In this document: positions 42,960 through 52,515 of the stretch, one piece after another
How the letters are laid out: the number at the start of each line of letters is the position of its first letter
Numbering within the stretch: the stretch's first letter is position 1
Origin: Bdellovibrio bacteriovorus
GTDB lineage: Bacteria; Bdellovibrionota; Bdellovibrionia; Bdellovibrionales; Bdellovibrionaceae
Reading direction: 5' to 3'
NCBI RefSeq assembly: GCF_001592755.1
Contig: NZ_LUKF01000017.1
Span: 124,001-188,000, forward strand
DNA: 64,000 bases
Program-made: the position numbers and the translations under genes
Notes under the pieces: generated by a model
Told to the model about the DNA's origin: nothing
What the model saw: only the letters and a program-made list of their open reading frames with translations
Databases searched by the model: none

Positions 42960-43673
42960 ATGGTAGTATCGAAAAAAACGCTCGCTAAAAAATCTGCAGC
43001 TAAGAAAATCACACTTAAAAAAGCGAAGCCTAAGAAAACGCTCAAAAAGGAAGAGTATCCTAAGGTGAACTGGCGCGAGTTCTTTCCCGAGCCTGTGATT
43101 GGTGTGGATGAAGTAGGACGCGGATGTCTTGCGGGGCCCGTCTATGCGGCGGCAGTGATTTTTAAATCCGATGCGCTTGCTGAAGATGTCACTGATTCAA
43201 AATTATTATCCGAAGAACGTCGCGAAGAATTAGCGGCGCTCATTCAAAAAGAACATCATGTAGGAATCGGTTTTGCGACAGTGGAAGAAATCGACGAGAT
43301 GAATATCTTGCGTGCTTCTTTGCTGGCGATGAAACGTGCGGTTGAAGCTTTGGGTGTGAAGGGTGGTCATGTGCTGATTGACGGCAACATGAAAATCCCG
43401 GGCCTTGAAGGCTTTGAGCAAACAACCATGGTTAAAGGGGACTTGCGAGTGGCTCCGATTTCAGCAGCGTCGATTGTTGCGAAAGTGACAAGAGATCGTC
43501 TGATGAAACAGTTGGGAGAAAAATATCCTCTTTATGGATTCGAAGTTCACAAAGGCTACTCAACACCGGTCCACAAAGACAGCATCGTCGCGCACGGACC
43601 GTGCAGCGTGCACCGCAAATCCTTCGCGGGGGTTAAAGAATACCTCGCCGAACTTGTCGTCGACGAAGAATAA
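42960..43673 (+). CDS. rnhB: Ribonuclease HII with lysine-rich N-terminal tail
   Basis: A 237-residue protein. The catalytic core (from residue 45) shows [60 protein letters not shown] and [12 protein letters not shown], covering the DED acidic residues. It removes ribonucleotides from DNA and RNA primers. About 35 residues precede the core, rich in Lys and Ala ([12 protein letters not shown] then [11 protein letters not shown]), resembling histone H1 tails. This may add nonspecific DNA binding. Confidence 0.95.
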   Translation: MVVSKKTLAKKSAAKKITLKKAKPKKTLKKEEYPKVNWREFFPEPVIGVDEVGRGCLAGPVYAAAVIFKSDALAEDVTDSKLLSEERREELAALIQKEHHVGIGFATVEEIDEMNILRASLLAMKRAVEALGVKGGHVLIDGNMKIPGLEGFEQTTMVKGDLRVAPISAASIVAKVTRDRLMKQLGEKYPLYGFEVHKGYSTPVHKDSIVAHGPCSVHRKSFAGVKEYLAELVVDEE

Positions 43674-44013
43674 ACCCGTCTACTGGGCTCACCAGCGGGG
43701 CCTTGATTCTGAAAAACTCGTTCAAAAATTTTACGAAAAGAAAGGTTACACCCTTTTAGCGCAAAGGGTGATCACTCCTTTTGCAGAAGTGGATTTGATT
43801 TTTCAAACGCCGGAAGGTCATGCCTTGATGGTGGAAGTAAAGACCACCAATATTGCGGATTTTCAACCGCATCGAATTTCCTGGAAGCAAAAAGCCCGCT
43901 TGGTGCGGGCACTCCAGTATTTAACAAGCAAACTTGAAAACCTCGTCGAAGTTCACTGGGCCTTTGTCACAAAAGAAGGAAAAGTCACCATCATTGAAGA
44001 CATCAGTGGTTGA
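43654..44013 (+). CDS. yraN: YraN/UPF0102 family endonuclease-like protein
   Basis: About 119 residues. The frame is open far upstream inside rnhB; the TTG at 43654, overlapping rnhB by 20 nt, gives the usual family length, but its ribosome site is weak and the start is uncertain. Family blocks: [26 protein letters not shown] (in place of the common GEIDLI) and LMVEVKTT, which form the metal site of an endonuclease fold. Location next to rnhB is conserved in many bacteria. Function is probably DNA or RNA processing. Confidence 0.78.
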   Translation: MSSTKNKPVYWAHQRGLDSEKLVQKFYEKKGYTLLAQRVITPFAEVDLIFQTPEGHALMVEVKTTNIADFQPHRISWKQKARLVRALQYLTSKLENLVEVHWAFVTKEGKVTIIEDISG

Positions 44014-44045
44014 CTAAAACCCCTGATCGCAAGCGACAATGAGGT

Positions 44046-44381
44046 ATGCGTAAAATTATTTTCATCATCGCTCTTCTTTGTCAGTTTCAAACCGCCCAAG
44101 CCGAAGGCCTTCGTGACTTTTTAAAAAGCTGTGCGTGGGGAACTTTAGGTGGAGCGGCTGTGGGAGTGATGAGTCTTGCGGTTGAAGATAAGCCTAGTGA
44201 AAGCTGGAATAATGTCGCTAAAGGTGCTTCGCTGGGATTGTATGCGGGGATCGCTTACGGTCTGGTAAAAATGAATCAAGAGCCGAAAATGCAGCAAGCT
44301 CCTGATTTTGCCATCGTTCCTCGATTCCAAGAGGGAAAAGTTGATGGCGTGATGCTTTCTAAAACTATTCTGGATTTCTAA
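44046..44381 (+). CDS. Small exported/membrane protein, unknown
   Basis: A 111-residue protein. Signal peptide MRKIIFIIALLCQFQTAQA, cut before EGLRDF. The mature part has two short glycine/alanine-rich segments (GTLGGAAVGVMSLAV and GASLGLYAGIAYGLV) that could be hairpin membrane helices or glycine-zipper elements. Ribosome site GAGGT sits unusually close to the ATG. No family name. It converges with lptD across a shared terminator. Confidence 0.65.
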   Translation: MRKIIFIIALLCQFQTAQAEGLRDFLKSCAWGTLGGAAVGVMSLAVEDKPSESWNNVAKGASLGLYAGIAYGLVKMNQEPKMQQAPDFAIVPRFQEGKVDGVMLSKTILDF

Positions 44382-44407
44382 ATTGAATATCTGAATTCTA
44401 AATAAAA

Positions 44408-44435
44408 AAGGCTGAGAACCCTCAGCCTTTTTTTT
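44408..44435. terminator. Bidirectional terminator between 44381 and lptD
   Basis: A 9-bp stem, AAGGCTGAG with CTCAGCCTT (44408-44416 and 44421-44429), has a four-base loop. T's follow on the right and A's lie on the left, so it can serve both converging genes. Confidence 0.92.
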
Positions 44436-44452
44436 ATTCTTTAAACTAAGAA

Positions 44453-46864
44453 CTAGAATCCGTAAGTGTCTAGTGTTTCCGGTGGAAGCGGTGGTTTCGG
44501 CACACCGTCGAACGTGAACTCAAAATTCAACTTGAAGTTCGTATCACCACCGGTGACTTGGTCATGAATGAATGTAACTAAAAGACAGTCTCCCGGTGGT
44601 TTCAATTGGGCGATGTAAGCCCAAGACTTGATTTGATCGCCCGAGCTGCGGTCGGCCCAGTTGGCGTCGTAAACGAATTTACCCATCAGGTTCACATACT
44701 TTGAAACAAAGCCGGCAGAGAATGTGTAGTCCTCTTGACGAGCGCTCGTGTCGACAGCTTGCCCCGGAGTGATCTTATACTGACGAGTCAATTGCACTTG
44801 AAAGAATTGACCAAGATCATTCATCAAGCGCACACGAGACGATGCGTTCGTCACGTTCTGATAAGGGAAGTAGTTAAAGATAGAATATGTTTGAAAGCGA
44901 TCTAAACGCACATCCAGTGTGGCCGTTAAGTCAGACCAAGGCTCATAGATGCTGCCACCTCGGTTTTGTTGAGAGGCATCGTAAGACTGCGCTAGCTTTA
45001 GATAACCAATTTGACGGTATTCAGGACGATCACCCACCCAACGTTTTTCCGTGACCTTGTTTGTAAGAGCCATCGTTACAAGATTGCGGTCATAGACGCG
45101 GTCATTATAGTCAAATTGCACGCTGTAGTCGCTAGCGATATCTAAGTCAGTGATACTATCACGCGCAGAATAAGGTGCATCCGTGACAGAGCCTTTACCA
45201 AAGAAAGGACTGTCATCTTGAGTAAACCAAGGAAGATTGCTGTAAGTAACTTCAGGAATAATTTCATGTTTATAGCGCGTGGCTTTAGAGCTGACTGTGT
45301 CGCCATAAACGCGGCTTAGACTTAATCTTGCGGCAATCTCGGCGCGAAGATAACGACGAACAATGTGCGAGTTGTCTTCAATATTGAAGTTATAATGAGT
45401 CTCACGATAGGCCGCGGCGGGAACTAAATCCAAACCGTCAGCAAGCTTAATCGGGTAATAGACCGTCGGTTCAAAGTCGATACGTTGCCCGGTGCGGATC
45501 AAGTCCACACTAGGGTCAAAGGAGCCATCGTACACGCGCTTACACGCGGGGTTGTCTTCCCACTTCGGATCGTTACAGCTGTTCTTTGGAAAGCGCACAG
45601 TGGTATCGCCCGAAGTCTGTGTCGTCATATCGTCATAAGCGTTGCCTGAACGAGTGAAGTTCACAACGTCGAGATCAAAAGCATAAATGAAATTGCTATC
45701 GCCGATGTTTTGCTGAGTGTGGGCCCAGCGAAGTTCAGGGATGCGGTGAACGGCATCATTGTTGCCGGCCAAAGGATCTCCGTGCAGCAAGTTCACGTAG
45801 TAGGAACTGTCGATACTCATGTGCTGATCTTCAGTGTTTTTCGTGTAAGACACACGATTTTCCATCGCGGAATCACCGTGATTTAAAGTCTCCGTCGGGA
45901 AGTCCTTAGGGTATTGGAGGTCACTTGCGTAGTTGATCTGTGCGCGGTGAACCCCACCGTCAGGCATTTCTAGATAGTGACTGTATCTGACGAAGTAACG
46001 CTCGATGGGATCGTTTTTTTCGCTCAAAGGACGATACAGATTTAAGCGATCGTCATCGGCGAAGGCTTTGTCGAAAAGGCTTCCGAAGTTCAAAGTACCT
46101 TCAGAATTTTCGTTCAACATGTAGCGATACTCTAGCAAACCCTTCATGCCACGCTTTGAGTAGTCTTTAAGTTCTATCGTTGCATCGCTGCTGCGAGAAA
46201 TCGCCCAGAAGTAGGGAAGAGAAATCGCAAAACCACCCGTGTCGGATGCTTCAAAGGTGGGTGTTAATAATCCTGATTGGCGATCACTCTTTAAGGGAAC
46301 GATGAGGTAAGGAAACCAAAAGACGGGGAGATGACCAAAACGCAAAACGGCGTTTTTGATATATGCATAGCCACCTAATTCCGCGCGCACCGTTGTTCCT
46401 GAAAAACTCCACGTCGAGGGACAGTTCGTACAAGCCGTGTAGTCGGCAGAAGAAACTACGTAATCGGATTCGCCGGTTTTTTGTAAGACCGTCCCCGAGA
46501 ATGTGATGGAGCCGGATTGCACGTAGCCGTTATAAATCACACCCGTATTGTTTTCATAATCCAGATACACCTGATCACCGACGATGGTGTTCTTTGCATC
46601 CATGATTTCAACATTGCCAAAAAGTTCCACCTGACGGGATCGCAGAAGGACGCGAGCGCGGTCGGCGCGAATGTGTTGTCCTTGGTAAACAATCTGGACA
46701 TTGCCTTCTAATTCCGCAGTTTCTTTTTCGGTATCTCGGAACATGCTATCTGCATTGATTAAGATGCCATGGATCTTCGCCGTGGGTTCGGCCGCCCATA
46801 GAGGTGTGCCCGTGAAAACGGTCACAAATAAGAATAAAAACAAGAAGATCCAGCTCTGAAGCAC
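44453..46864 (-). CDS. lptD: LPS-assembly outer membrane protein LptD
   Basis: About 803 residues. The start is uncertain: GTG at 46864 or TTG at 46867, neither with a clear ribosome site. Signal peptide ends in GTPLWA before AEPTAK. The N-terminal OstA/LptA-like domain (about 30-135, AELEGNVQIVYQGQHIRADRA) is followed by a long outer-membrane barrel rich in aromatic/polar alternation. Cysteines in CTNC, later in NSCND and near the C-terminus could form the interdomain disulfides typical of LptD. It inserts LPS into the outer leaflet. LptE is not visible here. Confidence 0.9.
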   Translation of the reverse strand: MLQSWIFLFLFLFVTVFTGTPLWAAEPTAKIHGILINADSMFRDTEKETAELEGNVQIVYQGQHIRADRARVLLRSRQVELFGNVEIMDAKNTIVGDQVYLDYENNTGVIYNGYVQSGSITFSGTVLQKTGESDYVVSSADYTACTNCPSTWSFSGTTVRAELGGYAYIKNAVLRFGHLPVFWFPYLIVPLKSDRQSGLLTPTFEASDTGGFAISLPYFWAISRSSDATIELKDYSKRGMKGLLEYRYMLNENSEGTLNFGSLFDKAFADDDRLNLYRPLSEKNDPIERYFVRYSHYLEMPDGGVHRAQINYASDLQYPKDFPTETLNHGDSAMENRVSYTKNTEDQHMSIDSSYYVNLLHGDPLAGNNDAVHRIPELRWAHTQQNIGDSNFIYAFDLDVVNFTRSGNAYDDMTTQTSGDTTVRFPKNSCNDPKWEDNPACKRVYDGSFDPSVDLIRTGQRIDFEPTVYYPIKLADGLDLVPAAAYRETHYNFNIEDNSHIVRRYLRAEIAARLSLSRVYGDTVSSKATRYKHEIIPEVTYSNLPWFTQDDSPFFGKGSVTDAPYSARDSITDLDIASDYSVQFDYNDRVYDRNLVTMALTNKVTEKRWVGDRPEYRQIGYLKLAQSYDASQQNRGGSIYEPWSDLTATLDVRLDRFQTYSIFNYFPYQNVTNASSRVRLMNDLGQFFQVQLTRQYKITPGQAVDTSARQEDYTFSAGFVSKYVNLMGKFVYDANWADRSSGDQIKSWAYIAQLKPPGDCLLVTFIHDQVTGGDTNFKLNFEFTFDGVPKPPLPPETLDTYGF

Positions 46865-46993
46865 CAAAGTAGTGTAGGGACCAGTTAGGCGTTTGTCGAG
46901 TTAGAAAATCCTGATTCCCAGCCTCTTTTTGGACTCAAAATGTCAGAAAATACCGCCGACAAGTGAGCACAGTGATTTAACGTGAGGTCTTTC

Positions 46994-47320
46994 ATGCAAG
47001 TAAAACTCGTGCTCGACGGGGATATTGCCATCGTGTCTTTAAGCGGTCGTATTGAGATTGAAAAAACTCAATCTTTTAAACAAGCGTGCTTACAAAACTT
47101 TTCTGATAAAAAAGTGGTGTTCTGCATGAAAAATCTAAGTTTTGTGGGCTCTTCGGGCATTCAAAACTTGTTCAATGTGCTGAATGATTTGAATTGCAAT
47201 AAAAAGTTGAACGCGAAAATCGCGGGTTTGAACCCGGATTTCCAGCGTCTTTTCAGTTTTTCAGAGTGTGCGAACCTTGAGGTTCATGAAAGTATCGAAG
47301 GGGCTCTACAAAGTTTCTAG
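46994..47320 (+). CDS. STAS-domain anti-sigma factor antagonist
   Basis: A 108-residue single STAS domain. The ATG at 46994 follows GAGGT. It has IAIVSLSGRIEIEKTQSF and the phosphorylation loop LSFVGSSGIQNLFNVLN, in which Ser53 or Ser54 is the likely target of an anti-sigma kinase. No kinase gene adjoins. Such proteins control alternative sigma factors or other partner switches. It converges with the coiled-coil gene, and the stops share CTAG. Confidence 0.82.
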   Translation: MQVKLVLDGDIAIVSLSGRIEIEKTQSFKQACLQNFSDKKVVFCMKNLSFVGSSGIQNLFNVLNDLNCNKKLNAKIAGLNPDFQRLFSFSECANLEVHESIEGALQSF

Positions 47321-48435
47321 AGCCCGTCCTGTTTACGCAGCTCGTTGAGCTTCTGACTGAGCTCAAGGTTGATCCGCTCTAGTGCAGCGGCCGCAGCCTT
47401 GAGTTTTTCTGCTTCTTCATTCTTGGCATTCCACATGTAGCGCAGACTTTCTAGCTGCTCCATATATTGGAAGTTTTCTTTTTCCAATTTTTGGATGCGC
47501 TCTTGGTCTTCCACGACACGAATCTGTAGATCCGCATGCTCGACACCCAGCTTTTGATTCTGTTTGGTCAATTCGCTGATGCGTTCATGCTGGCGTTCGA
47601 TCTCATTTTCCAAACGCTCTTTCATGTCTTCTTTAGTGCGGCGAAGTGTCACAACTTCGTTTTCTAAAGTGTCCTGACGCTCTAAAGCGGTGTGTAGCTT
47701 TAAAGTTTTAACTTCAAGTTCTTCTTGAATCTGATGAAGCTGCTGAACTTCGCGGCTCAAGCTTTGAATCTGAGACTCATAGAATTGAACCATTTCTTGA
47801 GCTTTTTTCTCGGAAGCTTCGACTTGGTAACGAGAATTTTTTGTCACTTCGATAATCTGGTGACGAAGGTCACGAAGTTGAGCTTCTTTTTGAGCTAAAG
47901 AGCTTTCCGTCTCTGCAAGTTTCAAATCTTGCGTGCGAGAATATTCCTTCAGTTGAGAGATGTAAGGCTTCACCTGATTTTTGATACGATCATGGTATTT
48001 CACATGACGAGAAAGTTCGGCCCCCATGTTTTGCAGTTTTTCTTGCAGGGCGCGCATTTTTTCCGTGTGGATTTCTTTTTCTCGCTCAAGGGAATCAACC
48101 TTCTGTCTCCACAGATTGTCTTTTTCTTTCCAAACCAGAATCTGATCGGTGATAGAAGATTGTGCAAGACGGGCTTTGCCGGTCTCTTCTGTCATTCTTT
48201 GGTTTTCGCTTTCCAGTAGCGAAAGACGACGAAGAGCGACTTTGAGGCGCGCCATCAAGTCTTCATTTTGGGAAATAAGATTTTCCACCGTCGAGGATTT
48301 TAGAATCTCTTTGGGAAGATGACTGTAATCGTTGCGCTTTGGAAGCTCATCAGGCAAAGGAATTTGCCCCACAGTCTTCTGAGGGTTTTCGAAGTCTAAA
48401 TGTCCTAAAATAGCAGTCTGAAAGTCGGTTTCCAT
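47317..48435 (-). CDS. Coiled-coil protein, unknown
   Basis: A 372-residue protein with GGAGGAGGGC before the ATG. After ~55 residues of mixed sequence the rest is nearly continuous coiled coil rich in Glu, Gln, Leu, Arg and Lys, with heptads such as LEKENFQYMEQLESL. There is no signal peptide or membrane helix. It is likely a cytoplasmic filament, scaffold or tether. No family can be assigned, because coiled coils match many by composition. Confidence 0.75.
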   Translation of the reverse strand: METDFQTAILGHLDFENPQKTVGQIPLPDELPKRNDYSHLPKEILKSSTVENLISQNEDLMARLKVALRRLSLLESENQRMTEETGKARLAQSSITDQILVWKEKDNLWRQKVDSLEREKEIHTEKMRALQEKLQNMGAELSRHVKYHDRIKNQVKPYISQLKEYSRTQDLKLAETESSLAQKEAQLRDLRHQIIEVTKNSRYQVEASEKKAQEMVQFYESQIQSLSREVQQLHQIQEELEVKTLKLHTALERQDTLENEVVTLRRTKEDMKERLENEIERQHERISELTKQNQKLGVEHADLQIRVVEDQERIQKLEKENFQYMEQLESLRYMWNAKNEEAEKLKAAAAALERINLELSQKLNELRKQDGL

Positions 48436-48578
48436 AGCCCTCCTCCATGAAGTCTAGGTAGCCTTTGCTACATAATCTCAAGATGAAACAGGACTCGTCA
48501 AACTTAGGTCGATAAGACTAGACCTTGGTAATATAAAGAAAGCTTCAATGAATTGGGGTTTTATCCGAAAAGGATTTC

Positions 48579-49166
48579 ATGGCATTACCCGTACCCAAAG
48601 AAGGCAACGCTGTTGCTGAAACAAAAAAACAAGAAGAGACCGCGTTTTTTGACGTGGGTGTGGATAAAGCCGATTTCGGAAAGCCAGATTCGATTCGTTA
48701 TAATATTCTGACTTGGGTATTGGATGAACGCTATGACCGCGCCATCGAAGAGCTGAAAGACTTTCTTGAGAAGCCTTCCGAATACCCCAATTTCAAATCT
48801 AAAGTAACACGTTATATTCATCACTCAGTGGACTTGATTTATGCAATCAAAGCCAAAAGAAGTTTCCCGGGGATCAATTCTTTAACGCGTGCAAAGCAGC
48901 AAGAGCTGCGTGAAAAATTCAAAGAGCACTTTAGAGAGCTTCAGTATGTTCTTAAAATAGTTGAGAAAATTCAAGGGGACTTGCGTGTTCAAGACGTGCG
49001 TTCCACCATCTACGTGGTGAAAGCCATGTGGTTTGCTGTGTTGGGAATCATTATTTTGGCCTTCTGGATGGATATCGTCCACGGCCTGGCAAAGACAAGC
49101 TTCTTGGTCTTTGATGATGGATTCGGCAAACTTGCAAACTGGCTCGCCGAATCCATAGGGTTTTAA
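48579..49166 (+). CDS. Membrane protein with N-terminal cytosolic helical domain, unknown
   Basis: A 195-residue protein with AAAAGGATT before the ATG. Residues 30-140 are helical and charged (YDRAIEELKDFLEKPSE, LREKFKEHFRELQYVLK). One membrane helix at about 148-170 (AMWFAVLGIIILAFWMDIV) is near the C-terminus. No family recognised. Confidence 0.7.
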   Translation: MALPVPKEGNAVAETKKQEETAFFDVGVDKADFGKPDSIRYNILTWVLDERYDRAIEELKDFLEKPSEYPNFKSKVTRYIHHSVDLIYAIKAKRSFPGINSLTRAKQQELREKFKEHFRELQYVLKIVEKIQGDLRVQDVRSTIYVVKAMWFAVLGIIILAFWMDIVHGLAKTSFLVFDDGFGKLANWLAESIGF

Positions 49167-49170
49167 ACTA

Positions 49171-50376
49171 TTACTTTAAGCTTCTATAAGCCGCTTCCAA
49201 AATAGGGATTAATTGTCCGCCACTTAAAAGTTTACCATTAGCAAAAACTGTCGGTGTTCCTTGGATCTGCGCTGTTTCGCCCTCTTTAGCCATTTTACGG
49301 ATGAGTTCCGCTGTTGCTGGATCCTTCACGCAAGTTTTTAACTCCTCAAGAGCCAGGCCGGTTGCCTTAGAAACATCTTCAAGATTTTTATCCAAGTTGC
49401 CTGCACGGATGATTTCTTCTTGTTGGTCGAAGAAGTAATCGTGGGCTGCCCAACCTTTTTGACCCATTTTTTCAGCACACATCACTGCTGATGCCAGTCC
49501 GCAAGAGATGCCATCGCCACCGCCACGAATCGCTTCGTTGCAAGTTCCATCAAGGGGGAAGGGTTTGAAAACCAGCTTCACATCCGGATGGCTGTTGGCG
49601 AAAGCATGAAGAGTAGGGGCTGCGTGTTTACAGTGGGGGCAACGGAAGTCCGCAAACTCAACAATAGTCATGACTGGTTCGGAAGAGCCTTTTTGCAAAG
49701 TCAAACCCGCAGAAAGATCGAAAGTCTGTTGCGGAGCTGCTGACCAATAAGCGACTTTTTCTTTGGCCATTTTTTCTATATCTGAAAGACCATGGCTTTC
49801 AAGATACATAATGTTTCCAAGGAAGGCGAAAGCGGGGATCGCAAGCAAGAACCCGCCCACCCATTTTTCTGTCGTAAAAATGTCTTTCACGTCATCTGTA
49901 AGGTTCGCGACTGAAAGGTCCTCAGCACCCAACCAGATTCCGATGAATCCGATGATGGAAAGAATATAAGCGCCAATACAAAAGATGCACAAGTTGCTCA
50001 TGAAGGACAATGAGATCGCCGCCATAACCAGAGTGCCGATGATCGTGATTCCCGAGAACAAGAAAGCGTAGCGGGATGTCTTCGCTTGATCTTGAACCAT
50101 GTTAAAGCGAGTCACCGCCAAGAAGTAAAGAAGCACGATGTTTGCGACCACACCCCAAAGAGCTACCGGAACTCCGAAAAGAGCCGAGTACTTGCTCGCC
50201 GTTACCGCGTCACAGTTAAGAACTTCGTTGATGTTACAGACTGAACCACCCTCAGCAGTTCCGTATTTCAAGCCATAATAGTGAAGAGTTAGGTAAAGAT
50301 GCACGCCGATGGCGATCAAAGTGGCAATCAGGGCAAGATTCAAAAACTTCTTTTTGCTAGATGCTGTATTTTTCAT
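49171..50376 (-). CDS. VKOR-DsbA fusion, disulfide-forming membrane enzyme
   Basis: A 401-residue protein; the ATG at 50376 (MKNTASSKKKF) has GAGAGC close upstream. N-terminal vitamin-K-epoxide-reductase domain of four or five helices: Cys47 and Cys55 in the loop (VCNINEVLNCDAV) and the CIFC centre at 130-133. After a further membrane helix (about 172-190) comes a periplasmic thioredoxin/DsbA-like domain with FRCPHCK (Cys246, Cys249) and cis-Pro in GTPTVF. It oxidises cysteines in exported proteins and passes electrons to quinones, replacing DsbA/DsbB. It is divergent from the ChaN-like gene. Confidence 0.9.
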   Translation of the reverse strand: MKNTASSKKKFLNLALIATLIAIGVHLYLTLHYYGLKYGTAEGGSVCNINEVLNCDAVTASKYSALFGVPVALWGVVANIVLLYFLAVTRFNMVQDQAKTSRYAFLFSGITIIGTLVMAAISLSFMSNLCIFCIGAYILSIIGFIGIWLGAEDLSVANLTDDVKDIFTTEKWVGGFLLAIPAFAFLGNIMYLESHGLSDIEKMAKEKVAYWSAAPQQTFDLSAGLTLQKGSSEPVMTIVEFADFRCPHCKHAAPTLHAFANSHPDVKLVFKPFPLDGTCNEAIRGGGDGISCGLASAVMCAEKMGQKGWAAHDYFFDQQEEIIRAGNLDKNLEDVSKATGLALEELKTCVKDPATAELIRKMAKEGETAQIQGTPTVFANGKLLSGGQLIPILEAAYRSLK

Positions 50377-50458
50377 GCTCTCATTGAAACGTAGATTCGT
50401 GTTTGAAATCAATCAAAATTATGTAAAAATCGGAAGCACGCTATCAAGGAAGACAGCA

Positions 50459-52102
50459 TTGAACGACTTACAGAAGTGGATTCGCATCCGCAAAGAGCTT
50501 TATCTCCAAATGCAACGTCAGGTTCGCCATAGACTGGGCGAGGACACACCTGAGTTGATGCGCTACCATAAGACTTATAATAAAGAGTTTCTCAAGAAAT
50601 GGACGGCGTCTAATAAAGAAGCACTTTGGGAGCAAGTGTCGCAATCTCAAGTCGTTATGATGGGGGATTTTCACGCACTTCATCAGTCGCAAAAGGCGCA
50701 ATTGAGAATTCTGCGCAGCCTGCCTAAGGGGCGCAAAGTCGTGCTGGCGGTGGAGTTTTTCGAGGCCGCCGATCAAGAAAAAATCGATAAATATCTTTCG
50801 GGAAAAATTTCGGAAAAAGAATTTTTGAAGTCCGTGCAGTGGCAATCCAAGTGGGGATTTCCTTGGGAACACTATCGACCTTTAATGCGCTGGGCTCAGA
50901 AACATAAGATTTCCGTTCGGGGCCTGAATAAAAGCTACAAAAAAAGAACGGCGATGACCTTAAAGTCTCGCGATGTCTTTGCTGGAAAAAAGATCGCCGA
51001 GCTCGTGCAAGAGTTTCCTGATCATTTGGTTTTCGTTATCTACGGAGATTTGCATTTAGCTGCACCTCATATCCCTGAAGAAGTGACGAAAATTATAGGG
51101 AAGCCTTTTGCTAAAAAAATTCTGCGTATCTTTCAGAACTCCGAATCTATTTACTTTCAGCTTTTGAATAAGGAGTTAGAGGCCTCTACGGATTTGGTGC
51201 GTCTTTCGCAGAATATTTTTTGCCTGATGAGTGTTCCGCCTTGGGTAAAATGGCAGAATTATCTTATGTACCTAGAGCAAACTTATGATCTGGGCTTGAG
51301 AGATGAAGACGAAGACGACGACGACGACGAGGATGATGAACAGTTGGACTACACAGATCACGTCGGGCGTTATGTTAAAATCATCGCTGACGAGTTGGGG
51401 TTGAATGTTTCTGTCGACGCACTTTCTGTGTACACGGCTCGAGACAGCTCATTCTGGATGCAAGCGCGGGAATCTTACGACGTAAAAACTTTGCGCTGGA
51501 TCGAAGCTATGATCGGAGAGGGAATGTCATTTTATCTACCCGAGATCAAAGCCGCTTATCTTGCAAGGGCGACAGTCAATCACGCGGCTTCTTTAGCGAT
51601 GCGCTACATTCATGCTCAAAGCAGTGCGATGACTAAGATACTGATGGATGTTCCATCAGATTTTCTGAGTTTGATCTGGCTTGAAGGAACCGCGTATTTC
51701 GGATCGAAGATTATCAACCATAAAAGAAAAACAGATACAATTGCGGACATTAAAGCAAGCTTAGCCACACGCGGACCTTCCGAATTAGGAAAAGAAGCTT
51801 TGCAGTTAGCCCTTGCTCAGAAAATGCATGAATTGATGGTCATCACCGGAGTGCCCGGTCATCGCTTGCAGGCCAAGCCTCGCAAAAAATGGAGCTATAT
51901 GATAGCGGCCCAATTGCTGGGTGGCATGTTGGGTGAAAGACTTTATAATGGGTATCGTAAGAAGATGGTGTCAACGACGACGCTTCGGCATTTTTTGTCG
52001 AAGCCCGTTGATAGCAAGCATTTTCAAGTCGCGTACTATGATATGTTGGAAGTGATAGAAAGTTTGCCGACTCTGTTTCACAGCAAGAAGGAAAAGTTAT
52101 GA
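50459..52102 (+). CDS. ChaN/Tiki-like haem-binding or protease-fold protein with acidic insertion
   Basis: About 547 residues. A TTG start at 50459 is chosen because AAGGA lies eight bases upstream and the gene otherwise runs into the divergent VKOR gene; an ATG at 50375 is the alternative. Residues about 50-240 match the ChaN/DUF399-Tiki superfamily: VVMMGDFHALHQSQKAQLR, VVLAVEFFEAADQEKIDKY, WGFPWEHYRPLMRWA and VFVIYGDLHLAAPHI. A run of 13 acidic residues (coded at 51304-51342) divides it from a ~270-residue C-terminal helical domain of unknown type. No signal peptide is obvious from this start. It is coupled by a 4-nt overlap to a GYF_2 protein. Confidence 0.78.
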   Translation: MNDLQKWIRIRKELYLQMQRQVRHRLGEDTPELMRYHKTYNKEFLKKWTASNKEALWEQVSQSQVVMMGDFHALHQSQKAQLRILRSLPKGRKVVLAVEFFEAADQEKIDKYLSGKISEKEFLKSVQWQSKWGFPWEHYRPLMRWAQKHKISVRGLNKSYKKRTAMTLKSRDVFAGKKIAELVQEFPDHLVFVIYGDLHLAAPHIPEEVTKIIGKPFAKKILRIFQNSESIYFQLLNKELEASTDLVRLSQNIFCLMSVPPWVKWQNYLMYLEQTYDLGLRDEDEDDDDDEDDEQLDYTDHVGRYVKIIADELGLNVSVDALSVYTARDSSFWMQARESYDVKTLRWIEAMIGEGMSFYLPEIKAAYLARATVNHAASLAMRYIHAQSSAMTKILMDVPSDFLSLIWLEGTAYFGSKIINHKRKTDTIADIKASLATRGPSELGKEALQLALAQKMHELMVITGVPGHRLQAKPRKKWSYMIAAQLLGGMLGERLYNGYRKKMVSTTTLRHFLSKPVDSKHFQVAYYDMLEVIESLPTLFHSKKEKL

Positions 52103-52515
52103 AAAGCAACTCGTGGTTTTACAACAAAGATTTAAAGCCTCAAGGTCCTTTATCACTGCAGGAAATGCGCGCGTTGATCCATCGTGGAGACGTGGGTCCC
52201 TATGATCTTGTATGCAACGACAGTTTGGGGGAGTGGAAGGCCGCTTGTGAATTCGCGGAATTTGAACGTTCTCTTTTTCCAGCCGTTCAGGTTTTCAGGC
52301 CGGGACAAGATGTTATCGAAGATGAAAAAGAGTGGGTTCTGCTGAGTTCTTCAGAGTCGGGAAAATCTTTAGTGCAAGAAGGCCCCTATTCGGTGCGCGA
52401 GCTGCGCGCTATGCTGACAGCCAAGAAGGTTCAGGGGGAACAGTACATCTGGAAGTCGGGCTTGAGTGGTTGGTGTAAGCTGCAGGACCGACCTGAATTT
52501 TCGGGCTTAGTTTAG
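52099..52515 (+). CDS. Tandem GYF_2-domain protein
   Basis: A 138-residue protein whose ATG overlaps the previous stop (52099-52102). Two GYF_2 units, about 5-60 and 75-135: WFYNKDLKPQGPLSLQEMRA with LGEWKAA, then WVLLSSS, EGPYSVRELRAML and LSGWCKL. Bacterial GYF_2 domains probably bind proline-rich or membrane proteins. Coupling suggests it works with the ChaN-like protein. The last nine bases overlap the HU gene on the other strand. Confidence 0.82.
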   Translation: MKSNSWFYNKDLKPQGPLSLQEMRALIHRGDVGPYDLVCNDSLGEWKAACEFAEFERSLFPAVQVFRPGQDVIEDEKEWVLLSSSESGKSLVQEGPYSVRELRAMLTAKKVQGEQYIWKSGLSGWCKLQDRPEFSGLV

